A DNA stretch of 64,000 nucleotides from Palsa-504 sp963819785 (GTDB taxonomy: Bacteria > Actinomycetota > Actinomycetes > Streptosporangiales > Streptosporangiaceae). Both the position numbers and the translations under genes were made by a program. Location: NCBI GenBank assembly GCA_963819785.1, contig CAWFXW010000024.1, forward strand, positions 310,001-374,000. Direction: 5' to 3'. Shown in pieces: positions 17,025 to 25,134 of the stretch (position 1 is the first letter of the stretch; each line of letters starts with the position of its first letter). The notes beneath the pieces are model-generated. The model was not told the origin of the DNA, searched no databases, and was given only the letters and a program-made list of their open reading frames with translations.

Positions 17025-17663
17025 ATGCGCGTGACGTTTCCCCGGCTCCCGGACCACGAGCGCGCCTACGCCCTGGTGGAGCGCGACGACGGAGCCGTGT
17101 ACCGGCTGTACGGCGGGCAGGCCGGGCCCCGGCTGCCGCACGACGTCATGCACCTGGTGGTGGAGCGCGAACTGCGTATCCGGGACGGCATCTGGGGCGG
17201 CATCTCGGCGGGCATCATCTTCGACACCATGCAGCACGTCAGCGGCCGCCGCCCGCCGCACGCCCGCGAGCGGTCCAGGGAACTGCTGGCCGCCTTCCGC
17301 CAGCGGGGCCTGCGGGCCGAGGTCCTGGCCGGCTTCGTCGGGTGCGTGGCCGGCCTTGACCACCCGTCCGACACCCAGATCATGACCCTGGCCGCCGCCA
17401 GGCTGACCGTGCTGCCGGACGCCGACGCGGACGTCGAGCCGTCCGCGGTCGCCGCCGCCGCGCAAGCCCTGCAGGTCGAGGCGGCCCGCTGGGCGCGGCT
17501 GCGGGTCGGGGAGCAGCTCAGCTACGACTGGCCGCGCGACGCGATCCCGCGGGGGGTGCCAGGGGGGTCGTCGCCCCGCGGGAGCACAGCCCGCAGGGCC
17601 CGGACGCGTAAGCCACGGATCGTTAGGCCATATAAGAGCAGAAGGGGGCACCGGCCGGGATGA
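17025..17663 (+). CDS. Conserved hypothetical protein
   Basis: A 212-residue soluble protein not recognised by family. The ATG at 17025 gives MRVTFPRLPDHERAYALVE; the frame is open further upstream but that part looks unlike protein. Notable stretches are the His/Glu-containing HDVMHLVVERELRIRD, followed by GIWGGISAGIIFDTMQHVSG. The C-terminus is very basic (RRARTRKPRIVRPYKSRRG). It overlaps the GNAT gene by ATGA, so the two are coupled. Confidence 0.65.
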   Translation: MRVTFPRLPDHERAYALVERDDGAVYRLYGGQAGPRLPHDVMHLVVERELRIRDGIWGGISAGIIFDTMQHVSGRRPPHARERSRELLAAFRQRGLRAEVLAGFVGCVAGLDHPSDTQIMTLAAARLTVLPDADADVEPSAVAAAAQALQVEAARWARLRVGEQLSYDWPRDAIPRGVPGGSSPRGSTARRARTRKPRIVRPYKSRRGHRPG

Positions 17664-18193
17664 CCGAACGGCCAGCAGAGATCCTGGAGCACGGCCCGGT
17701 CACCTTGCGCCGTTACCGGCCGGACGACCTGGACGCGGTGTTCCAGTCCGTGACCGAGTCCCTGGACCACCTGCGCCCGTGGATGCCGTGGGCCGAGGGG
17801 TACACCCAGGACTCCGCGGCCGAGTTCCTGGCCAAGTCGGCCCAGGGCTGGGCCGACGGCACCGAGTACAACTACCTGATTGTCGCCGGCGGCGTGCTGG
17901 CCGGCGGCTGCGGCCTGATGAGCCGGATCGGGCCGGGCGGGCTGGAGATCGGCTACTGGGTGCACCGGGACTGGGCCCGGCGCGGCCTGGCCACCGCGGC
18001 CTCGGCGGCGCTGGTGCAGGCGGCGTTCGGCCTGCCCGGCGTGGACCGCGTTGAGATCATCCACGACGAGCTCAACGTGGCCAGCGCCGGCATCCCGCGC
18101 AAACTCGGCTTCACCGAGGCCTGCCGGCAACCCCTGGATTTCCGCCCGCCCGCCGGCACGGGTATCGGTGTGGTCTGGCGGCTGCCCCGTTAG
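17660..18193 (+). CDS. GNAT family N-acetyltransferase (RimJ/RimL type)
   Basis: A 177-residue acetyltransferase. It has an N-terminal RimL-like LRRYRPDDLDAVFQSV, the acceptor-side motif HLRPWMPWAEG, acetyl-CoA pyrophosphate loop RDWARRGLATAA, and ELNVASAGIPRKLGF near the C-terminus. It transfers acetyl to an amine, protein N-terminus or small molecule; the substrate is unknown. Start and stop overlaps with the gene before it suggest one operon. Confidence 0.87.
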   Translation: MTERPAEILEHGPVTLRRYRPDDLDAVFQSVTESLDHLRPWMPWAEGYTQDSAAEFLAKSAQGWADGTEYNYLIVAGGVLAGGCGLMSRIGPGGLEIGYWVHRDWARRGLATAASAALVQAAFGLPGVDRVEIIHDELNVASAGIPRKLGFTEACRQPLDFRPPAGTGIGVVWRLPR

Positions 18194-18203
18194 AGTCCGG
18201 TGC

Positions 18204-18665
18204 ATGGGATACGGGCAGGTAGATCAGACCGACCGGGAGATGATGGCGCTGGCCCTGGGCCAGGCCCGGGCCAGCCTGGAGGCCGGCGGCGTGCCGGTCG
18301 GCGCGGTCCTCGCCACCGGCGGGCAAGTAATCGGGGCCGGGCACAACGAGCGGGTCCAGGCCGGTGACCCGGTGGCGCACGGCGAGATCTCCTGCCTGCG
18401 TAACGCCGGCCGGCGGCCGTCCTACGCCGGCACCACCTTGTACACCACGCTGTCTCCGTGCCAGATGTGCAGCGGGGCGATCCTGCTGTTCCAGATCCCG
18501 CGGGTGGTGGTCGGCGAGGCGCAGACCTACGAGGGCGACCTCGGCTTCCTGGCCGGCCGCGGGGTAGAGGTCGTGCTGCTGGACGACCCGGGCTGCCAGG
18601 CCGCGATGCGCGAGTTCCAGGAGCGCTACCCGCAGGTCTGGAGCGAGGACATCGGGGGCAGGTAA
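18204..18665 (+). CDS. Cytosine deaminase, fungal Fcy1-like
   Basis: A 153-residue zinc deaminase converting cytosine to uracil (salvage). Zinc and catalytic motifs are HGEISCLRNAGR (His ligand and proton-shuttle Glu) and LSPCQMCSGAI (two Cys ligands). Beyond the generic deaminase fold it has the stretches that distinguish yeast cytosine deaminase: GGVPVGAVL, GAGHNERVQAG, TTLYTTLSPC, IPRVVVGEA, and a C-terminal W.EDIG. TadA or guanine deaminase is the alternative. The ATG at 18204 fits family length. Confidence 0.85.
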   Translation: MGYGQVDQTDREMMALALGQARASLEAGGVPVGAVLATGGQVIGAGHNERVQAGDPVAHGEISCLRNAGRRPSYAGTTLYTTLSPCQMCSGAILLFQIPRVVVGEAQTYEGDLGFLAGRGVEVVLLDDPGCQAAMREFQERYPQVWSEDIGGR

Positions 18666-18730
18666 CACCGCGCCCCGCGGCGGACACTAAAGGGTGTCAG
18701 CACCTTTAACCTCGCCGCGGAGGAACGCCC

Positions 18731-19774
18731 GTGACCACCGTCCGGATCGCACACGCCGAGCCCCGCCCCGGAAGGCTGGCCAACGGCGAATTTCAGACCA
18801 CCGGCTATCTGGTCGTGCTGGCCGACGACGCGGGCCGCCGGGCGGTGCCGGTCTGGCTGCGCGCCGAGCCGGGCGAGGGTGAGCTCGCGCGGCTCCTGGA
18901 ACACCGGCCGGAGCCCGTCCCGGCCGGCGTGCCGCAAGAACTGGCCATCCGGCTGCTGCGCGCCGTCCGCGCCCAGGTGACGGGGGTGGACGTCGACCTG
19001 ACCGAGGCCGGCGCCGGCGAGCTGACCCCCGAGGTGACCGTGACCCGGATCGGGCTGGCCGGCCCGGCCGGGACCCGCCAGCTCACCGCGGGCCTGGGCC
19101 TGGGCCTGGCCCTGGCCGCCGCCGCGGACGCCCCGGTCCGCCTGCCCGGTGCCGTGCTGGACCGGCTGGCCGTGCCGGTGCCCGGCGACGACCTGCTCAC
19201 CCCGTTCCTGGACCGGGTGCCGCCCGCCGGCGAAGGCCGGCACCTGCACGGCCTGGCCGGCTGGCCGGCCGGTACGCTGTCCGCCCGCCGCCCCCGCTAC
19301 GAGCCGCGCAACCTCGACTTCGCCGACGGCCTGGACCGCTGGGACCTCGACGCCGAGCCGGACTACACCGCGCAGGCCGAAGCCGGCGAGGGCCCGGCCG
19401 CGGTGCTGTCGGCCGCTGTCCCGCGGCCCGCCGGGTCCGCCGCGCTGCTGCAGACCGTCTACGCCGATGACTACCGCGGCGCCACGGTCACGTTCAGCGG
19501 CGAGATCCGGGTCGATCCGCTCACCGAGCAGGCCGGGCTCCGCCTGGAGATCTTCCCGCACTGGTGGCGGGTCGGGCGGCCGCGCGAGGACCACGGGCTC
19601 ACTGTCTCCGGCGGCCGCCGCTGGACCAGGTACGAGGTCACCGCGCGGATCCCGGCCGACGCCGACCTCATCCGGTTCGGCATCGCGCTCACCGGCACCG
19701 GCCGGATCGCCCTGCGGAATCCGGAGCTGCGAAATCCGGAACTGAGCCACCCCGAGCCGGCCGTAACGCCATGA
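18731..19774 (+). CDS. Bifunctional-nuclease (DUF151)-like protein with C-terminal beta-sandwich
   Basis: A 347-residue protein starting GTG at 18731 after GCGGAGGAAC. Residues 1-150 resemble the BFN/DUF151 domain (YLVVLADDAGRRAVPVW, LRAVRAQVTGVDVD, ALAAAADAPVRLPGAVLDRL). The acidic residues usual in active BFN nucleases are not obvious, so activity is uncertain. Residues 190-340 (RPRYEPRNLDFADGLDRW to TGTGRIALRNPEL) look like a galactose-binding-type beta-sandwich (inference). The same two domains recur in the next gene, which overlaps this one by ATGA. Confidence 0.72.
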   Translation: MTTVRIAHAEPRPGRLANGEFQTTGYLVVLADDAGRRAVPVWLRAEPGEGELARLLEHRPEPVPAGVPQELAIRLLRAVRAQVTGVDVDLTEAGAGELTPEVTVTRIGLAGPAGTRQLTAGLGLGLALAAAADAPVRLPGAVLDRLAVPVPGDDLLTPFLDRVPPAGEGRHLHGLAGWPAGTLSARRPRYEPRNLDFADGLDRWDLDAEPDYTAQAEAGEGPAAVLSAAVPRPAGSAALLQTVYADDYRGATVTFSGEIRVDPLTEQAGLRLEIFPHWWRVGRPREDHGLTVSGGRRWTRYEVTARIPADADLIRFGIALTGTGRIALRNPELRNPELSHPEPAVTP

Positions 19775-21324
19775 CCGCGGACCCGTCCGACGGCGACCTG
19801 GCCCGGCTGGCCCGCGACGGCGACCGGGCGGCGTTCCGGCTGCTGGTCGAGCGGCATCAGCCGGCCGTCCGGGCCCGGGCCCGGCGGCTGTGCGCCAATC
19901 CCAGCGACGTGGACGACGTGGTGCAGGAATCGTTCCTGCAGGCCTTCCTCGGGCTGGACCGGCTGCGCGAGCCGGACCGGTTCGCCGGCTGGCTGGCCGG
20001 CATCACCGCCAACGTGGCTCGCGCCCTGCACCGCCGCGCCGTGCCGCTGACCCTGCTGCCCGACTGGCCCGAACCGCTGCACCCCGCCTCGCCCAGCGGC
20101 CTGCCCGCGCCCGAGGACCTGGACCGGGCCGACGCGCTGCGCACCGCGGTGGCCGGCCTGCCCGCCGGGCAGCGGCGCGCCGTCGCCCTGCACTACTACG
20201 CCGACGTGCCCGCCGGCCAGGTCGCCGAATCCCCCGGCGCGGCCCGCGCCGCCCTGCACAAGGCCCGGCTCCGGCTGCGCGCCTACCTCACCGAACACCG
20301 CCCCGACCTGGTTCCCGGGAGGATCCACATGACCACCGTCCGCGTCGCGCGCATCGAATCCCGGATCCCGCCTGGCCCGGTCCCGGACCGGGCCCCCACC
20401 CATGTCATCGTGCTCGCCGACGACGCGGGCCGCCGCGACCTGCCCATCTGGCTGCTCGGCGCCGACAGCCACCGGTTCGACCGCGCCGCGCTCGAGGCGG
20501 CCTCCGACGAACTGACCGCCCGGCTGCTGCACGCGGTCGGCGCTAGGGTGACCGGGGTCGAGCTCGACGAACTGGGTCCGGAGGTGCCCGCGGCCCGCAT
20601 CGAGCTCGCCGTCGGAGAAGACGGCGCCGAGCACGTGACCGCCCGGCTGCTGGACGGCCTGGCTCTGGCCATCACCACCGGCGCGCCGATCCGGGTCACC
20701 GACGCGATCCTGGACCGGCTCGCGGTGCCCGCCGGAACCGGGCCCGCCGGAACCGGGCCCGCCGGGAGCATGCCCGAACAGACGGCCCGCGACCTGAGCA
20801 TCGACCAGCGGCCGCGGTACGAGCCGCGCAACCTGGACTTCGCCGCGGGGCTGGCCCACTGGGTGCTGGGCGGCAGCTTCACCGAACTCGCCCTGGAGTC
20901 TCACTGGCACGACTACCGGGCCGCAGTGCACAAAGAAACGGGGCACGACGGCACCGCGGCCCTCGAGTCGGCCGTGCCGCAGCCCGAAGGCTTCGCCTAC
21001 CTGATCCAGGAGATCTTCGCCGACGACTACCGGGGGACCACGATCACCTTCCGCGGCCAGGTCCGGGTCCCCCGAGCCGCGGGCCCCGCCGGACTGGTCG
21101 TGCGGGTCATGCGGCCGGGTGACCTGCGCGGGCCGATGACCGCCGCGCAGGCGCTGGCCGACCCGGCCAATCACGTCGTGACCCTCGACGGCGGCGACGC
21201 CTGGTCCGGCCAGGAGATCACCGTCCCGGTGCCGGACGACGCGAACACGGTGGCGTTCGGCGTGTTCCTGGCCGGCCCCGGCCGGATCGAACTGCGTGAC
21301 GCGGGGCTGACCAGCGTGAATTAG
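19771..21324 (+). CDS. ECF-like sigma factor fused to a BFN domain and beta-sandwich
   Basis: A 517-residue fusion. Residues 8-85 are sigma region 2 (DRAAFRLLVERHQPAVRARA, DVDDVVQESFLQAF). Residues 120-178 are region 4 (LPAGQRRAVALHYYADVPAG, ARAALHKARLRLRAYL). Residues 187-330 are a BFN/DUF151-like domain and 345-515 repeat the C-terminal sandwich of the previous gene (RPRYEPRNLDFAAGLAHW, TTITFRGQVRV, GRIELRDAGL). At 20329 an in-frame ATG preceded by GGGAGG begins MTTVRVARIE, matching the start of the upstream paralogue (MTTVRIAHAE). A separate BFN product may therefore be made from the same gene. The link between sigma factor and nuclease is unexplained. Confidence 0.78.
   Translation: MTADPSDGDLARLARDGDRAAFRLLVERHQPAVRARARRLCANPSDVDDVVQESFLQAFLGLDRLREPDRFAGWLAGITANVARALHRRAVPLTLLPDWPEPLHPASPSGLPAPEDLDRADALRTAVAGLPAGQRRAVALHYYADVPAGQVAESPGAARAALHKARLRLRAYLTEHRPDLVPGRIHMTTVRVARIESRIPPGPVPDRAPTHVIVLADDAGRRDLPIWLLGADSHRFDRAALEAASDELTARLLHAVGARVTGVELDELGPEVPAARIELAVGEDGAEHVTARLLDGLALAITTGAPIRVTDAILDRLAVPAGTGPAGTGPAGSMPEQTARDLSIDQRPRYEPRNLDFAAGLAHWVLGGSFTELALESHWHDYRAAVHKETGHDGTAALESAVPQPEGFAYLIQEIFADDYRGTTITFRGQVRVPRAAGPAGLVVRVMRPGDLRGPMTAAQALADPANHVVTLDGGDAWSGQEITVPVPDDANTVAFGVFLAGPGRIELRDAGLTSVN
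20329..20331 (+). promoter_or_regulatory. Internal ribosome-binding site and ATG inside the sigma-BFN gene
   Basis: GGGAGG stands 6 nt before an in-frame ATG. The codons after it align with the very first codons of the paralogous BFN gene at 18731. This is what remains if a sigma gene and a BFN gene were joined by loss of a stop, or it is a real second start. Confidence 0.55.
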
Positions 21325-21378
21325 CGACCCCTTAACCGCGGAGTTGCGCATCGGGCGGGCACGCCGAATGATGCTTAC

Positions 21379-22245
21379 ATGCAGGTTCCGTCGCACGTCG
21401 AGTACGAGCGGGCGACCAGCGTCGAGCACGCGCTGTCACTGCTGAGCCGGCCGGAGACCCGCGTCGTGGCCGGCGGGCACAGCCTGATCCCGATGATGAA
21501 GCTGCGGCTGGCCCAGCCCGAGCTGCTCGTCGACATCAACGGCCTGGCCGAGCTGGCCTTCATCACCGTGGACGGCGACCAGCTGCGCATCGGCGCCCTG
21601 GCCCGGCACGCGGACCTGCTCGACTCGGACCTGGCCGCCCGGCACTTCCCCATCTTCCGTGACGCCGAACGCGTCGTGGCCGACCCCATCGTCCGGCTGT
21701 GGGGCACCGTGGGCGGGTCGCTGTGCCAGGCCGACCCGTCCGAGGACCTGTCCGCCGCGTTCGCCGCCGCTCGCGCGACCGCGGTGATCAGAACGCCCGA
21801 CGGCCAGCGCACCGTCCCGGTCCGCGAGTTCCACCGCGGCCCGTACGAGACCGTCGTCGGCCGCGGCGAGCTGCTGGCCGAGGTGCGCGTCCCGGTAAAA
21901 CCAGGTACCGGCAGCGCGTACGAGAAGGTCTCCCGCCGGGTCGGCGACTGGTCCATCGCCGCCGCCGGCGCGGTGCTGACCCTGGACGGCAAGGAAATAG
22001 CAGAGGCGGGCCTGGGCCTGACCGCGGTCGGCGCCGAGCACTTCGTCGCCGAGCAGGCCGAGGACTACCTGCGCGGCCGGGCTCCCGGCGAGGACACCTT
22101 CAAGGCCGCCGCAAGCATCGCCGCCGAGCACTGCCATCCCGCCGCCGACCAGCGCGGCCCGGAGGACTACAAGCGCCACCTGGTCGGCGAGCTCACCACC
22201 CGCGCGCTGCGCCGCGCCGCCGAGCGAGCGGAAAACGCCCGATGA
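21379..22245 (+). CDS. coxM: Aerobic CO dehydrogenase, medium FAD subunit
   Basis: A 288-residue flavoprotein subunit. FAD-binding motifs VVAGGHSLIPMMK and WGTVGGSLCQADPSED are typical of CoxM (AGGHSLxP and TVGGS). The C-terminal CO-dehydrogenase flavoprotein domain follows (YEKVSRRVGDWSIAAAGAVL). It passes electrons from the Fe-S subunit to the quinone pool. It is first in the M-S-L order characteristic of form I CO dehydrogenases. The stop overlaps the coxS start (ATGA). Confidence 0.92.
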   Translation: MQVPSHVEYERATSVEHALSLLSRPETRVVAGGHSLIPMMKLRLAQPELLVDINGLAELAFITVDGDQLRIGALARHADLLDSDLAARHFPIFRDAERVVADPIVRLWGTVGGSLCQADPSEDLSAAFAAARATAVIRTPDGQRTVPVREFHRGPYETVVGRGELLAEVRVPVKPGTGSAYEKVSRRVGDWSIAAAGAVLTLDGKEIAEAGLGLTAVGAEHFVAEQAEDYLRGRAPGEDTFKAAASIAAEHCHPAADQRGPEDYKRHLVGELTTRALRRAAERAENAR

Positions 22246-22757
22246 CGATCAGGGTCGCGATGACCGTCAACGGCACCGAGTACGCGCGCGACGTCGAGCC
22301 GCGGCTGCTGCTCATCCACTTCCTGCGCGACGAGCTGGGCCTGACCGGCAGCCACTGGGGCTGCGACACGTCCAACTGCGGCAGCTGCGTGGTGTGGCTG
22401 GACGCCAAGCCGGTCAAGTCGTGCACGCTGCTGGCCGCCATGGCCGACGGGCACCAGTTGCGCACCGTGGAGGGCCTGGAGCGTGACGGCCGGCTCGACC
22501 CGGTGCAGCAGGGCTTCATCGAGTGCCACGGGCTGCAGTGCGGGTTCTGCACGCCGGGCATGATGATGACCGCCCGCTGGCTGCTGGACCACCACCCCGA
22601 CCCGGACGAGGCGCAGATCCGGGAGGCGATCTCCGGCCAGATCTGCCGCTGCACCGGCTACGAGAACATCGTCCGGTCGATCAGCTGGGCGGCCCGGCAT
22701 CCGGCCCAGGATCCGGCCCAGCATTCGGCCGAGGATTCGGCGGGGCACGGGCCATGA
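22242..22757 (+). CDS. coxS: Aerobic CO dehydrogenase, small [2Fe-2S] subunit
   Basis: A 171-residue iron-sulfur subunit. The plant-ferredoxin-type cluster ligands are in GCDTSNCGSCVVWLD plus a later Cys, and the second cluster in CGFCTPGMMM and ISGQICRCTGYENI. It relays electrons between the molybdenum site and FAD. The ATG at 22242 overlaps coxM. The C-terminal tail is extended by a short repeat (HPAQDPAQHSAEDSA) beyond the usual end. Confidence 0.93.
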   Translation: MTIRVAMTVNGTEYARDVEPRLLLIHFLRDELGLTGSHWGCDTSNCGSCVVWLDAKPVKSCTLLAAMADGHQLRTVEGLERDGRLDPVQQGFIECHGLQCGFCTPGMMMTARWLLDHHPDPDEAQIREAISGQICRCTGYENIVRSISWAARHPAQDPAQHSAEDSAGHGP

Positions 22758-25105
22758 CCGGCTACGGGCGCATGCTGCGCAAGGAGGACCCCCGGTTCGT
22801 CCGCGGCCAGGGCTGCTTCGTCGACGACATCCAGCTGCCCGGCATGCTGCACGGCGCGGTGCTGCGCAGCCCGCACCCGCACGCCCGCATCCTGGCCATC
22901 GACACCCTGGCCGCCGAGGCCCACCCCAAGGTCCGCGCCGTCATCACCGGCGAAACTCTGGCCGAACGCAACCTGGCCTGGATGCCCACCCTGTCCGGCG
23001 ACCGGCAGGCCGTGCTGGCCACCGACAAGGTGCGGTTCCAGGGCCAGGAGGTGGCGTTCGTGGTGGCCGAGGACCGCTACTCGGCCCGCGACGCCCTGGA
23101 GCTGATCGACGTCGAGTACGAGCCGCTGGCCCCGGTTGTCGACGCCCGCCGCGCACTGGACCCGGGCGCCCCGCTCATCCGCGACGACCTGCCCGGCTGC
23201 ACCAGCAACCACATCTTCGACTGGGAAACCGGCGACGCGTCGAAGACGCAAGCCGTCTTCGACACCGCCGAGGTCACCATCACCCAGGACATGCTCTACC
23301 CCCGGGTGCACCCGGCCCCGCTGGAGACGTGCGGCGCGGTGGCCCAGTACAACCAGGTCAGCGGCAAGCTGACCATCTGGGAGACGACCCAGGCCCCGCA
23401 TGCGCACCGGACCCTGTACGCGATGGTCGCCGGCCTGCCCGAGCACAAGATCCGGGTCATCTCGCCGGACATCGGCGGCGGGTTCGGCAACAAGGTGCCG
23501 ATCTACCCCGGGTACCTGTGCGCGGTGGTCGGCTCGATGATCACCGGGGCGCCGGTCAAGTGGATGGAGGACCGCTCGGAGAACCTCATGTCCACCTGCT
23601 TCGCCCGCGACTTCCACATGCACGGTGAGCTGGCCGCCAGCCGGGACGGGAAGATCCGCGCGATCCGGGTCTCGGTGCTGGCCGACCACGGCGCGTTCAA
23701 CGGCACCGCGCAGCCGACCAAGTACCCGGCCGGGTTCTTCGGCGTGTTCACCGGCTCCTATGACCTGGAGGCCGCGCACTGCCGGGTCACCGGCGCGTAC
23801 ACCAACAAGGCGCCGGGCGGCGTGGCCTACTCGTGCTCGTTCCGGGTCACCGAGGCGGTCTACCTGGTCGAGCGGCTGGTGGACATGCTGGCCTACGAGC
23901 TGGAGGCGGACCCGGCCGAGCTGCGCATGCGCAACCTGCTGCGCCCCGAGCAGTTCCCCTACACCTCTCACACGGGCTGGACGTACGACTCGGGGGACTA
24001 CCCGCGCACCCTGCGCCTGGCCCTGGAAATCGCAGGCTACGACGATCTCCGGAAAGAACAATTGGCCGAACGGGCCACCGGTCACCTGATGGGGATCGGG
24101 ATCAGCTTTTTCACCGAGGCCGTGGGCGCGGGTCCGCGCAAGCACATGGACATCCTGGGGCTCGCCATGAACGACGGCGTCGAGTTGCGCATCCACCCCA
24201 CCGGCACGGCGGTGCTGCGGATCTCGGTGCAGACCCAGGGCCAGGGCCACGAGACCACGTTCGCGCAGATCGTGGCGGAGGAACTGGGCCTGTCCCCGGA
24301 CGACGTCGAGGTGGTGCACGGCGACACCGACCAGACCCCGTTCGGGCTGGGCACCTACGGGTCCCGGTCCACCCCGGTGTCCGGCGCGGCGACCGCGATC
24401 GTGGCCAGAAAGGTGCGGGAGCGGGCCCGGATCGTGGCCTCGGCCATGCTCGAGGTGGACCCCGCCGACCTGGAGTGGGAGCCGGGCCGGTGGTTCGTCC
24501 GCGGCGACCCGGACCATGGCCGGACCATGGCCGAGATCGCGCTGGCCGCGCACTCCGACCTGGAGCTGCCGGACGGCGTGGAGGGGCACCTGGACGCGAG
24601 CTGCGTGTACAACCCGCCCGACCTGACCTACCCGTGCGGGGCCTACGTCTGCGTGGTCGACGTCGACCCGGGCACCGGCAAGGTCAGCGTCCGGCGGTTC
24701 GTCGCGGTGGACGACTGCGGGGTGCGGATCAACCCGATGATCGTCGAGGGCCAGGTGCACCGCGGGCTGGCCGACGGGATCGGGATGGCGCTGATGGAGT
24801 CGATCGCGTTCGACGCGGAGGGAAACTGCCTGGGCGGCTCGTTCATGGACTACCTGCTGCCCACCTCGCTGGAGTGCCCGGCCTGGGAGCTCGGCGAGAT
24901 CGTCACGCCGTCGCCGCACCACCCGATCGGGGCCAAGGGCGTGGGGGAGTCGGCCACGGTCGGCTCGCCGCCCGCGGTGGTCAACGCGGTCATGGACGCG
25001 CTGCGCCCGTACGGGGTCAAGCACGCCGACATGCCGCTCACCCCGGCCCAGGTGTGGCGGGCCATCCAGGGCCGCCCGCTGCGCACCGACCTCGCGATTA
25101 GTTGA
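22754..25105 (+). CDS. coxL: Form I aerobic carbon monoxide dehydrogenase, large Mo-Cu subunit
   Basis: A 783-residue catalytic subunit that oxidises CO to CO2 at a Mo-S-Cu centre. The active-site loop AYSCSFR near residue 358 matches the form I signature AYxCSFR, whose Cys binds copper; form II enzymes have AYRGAGR. Other marks are IGGGFGNKVPIYPGY, QGQGHETTFAQI, YGSRSTPVSGAA, and the catalytic Glu in GAKGVGESATVG. It overlaps coxS by ATGA. It needs molybdopterin-cytosine dinucleotide. The motif makes true CO oxidation likely and not a generic xanthine-oxidase activity. Confidence 0.94.
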   Translation: MTGYGRMLRKEDPRFVRGQGCFVDDIQLPGMLHGAVLRSPHPHARILAIDTLAAEAHPKVRAVITGETLAERNLAWMPTLSGDRQAVLATDKVRFQGQEVAFVVAEDRYSARDALELIDVEYEPLAPVVDARRALDPGAPLIRDDLPGCTSNHIFDWETGDASKTQAVFDTAEVTITQDMLYPRVHPAPLETCGAVAQYNQVSGKLTIWETTQAPHAHRTLYAMVAGLPEHKIRVISPDIGGGFGNKVPIYPGYLCAVVGSMITGAPVKWMEDRSENLMSTCFARDFHMHGELAASRDGKIRAIRVSVLADHGAFNGTAQPTKYPAGFFGVFTGSYDLEAAHCRVTGAYTNKAPGGVAYSCSFRVTEAVYLVERLVDMLAYELEADPAELRMRNLLRPEQFPYTSHTGWTYDSGDYPRTLRLALEIAGYDDLRKEQLAERATGHLMGIGISFFTEAVGAGPRKHMDILGLAMNDGVELRIHPTGTAVLRISVQTQGQGHETTFAQIVAEELGLSPDDVEVVHGDTDQTPFGLGTYGSRSTPVSGAATAIVARKVRERARIVASAMLEVDPADLEWEPGRWFVRGDPDHGRTMAEIALAAHSDLELPDGVEGHLDASCVYNPPDLTYPCGAYVCVVDVDPGTGKVSVRRFVAVDDCGVRINPMIVEGQVHRGLADGIGMALMESIAFDAEGNCLGGSFMDYLLPTSLECPAWELGEIVTPSPHHPIGAKGVGESATVGSPPAVVNAVMDALRPYGVKHADMPLTPAQVWRAIQGRPLRTDLAIS

Positions 25106-25134
25106 ATCGTCCGTAAAAGATAAACTCGAACGTT

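Noticed and set aside
19471..21429. 652-codon minus-strand frame opposite the sigma-BFN gene
   Set aside because: Composition-driven frame without any recognisable domain.
22658..25024. 788-codon open frame antisense to coxL
   Set aside because: Product-like text is absent and the sense strand encodes a fully conserved CoxL. It is a GC-bias shadow.
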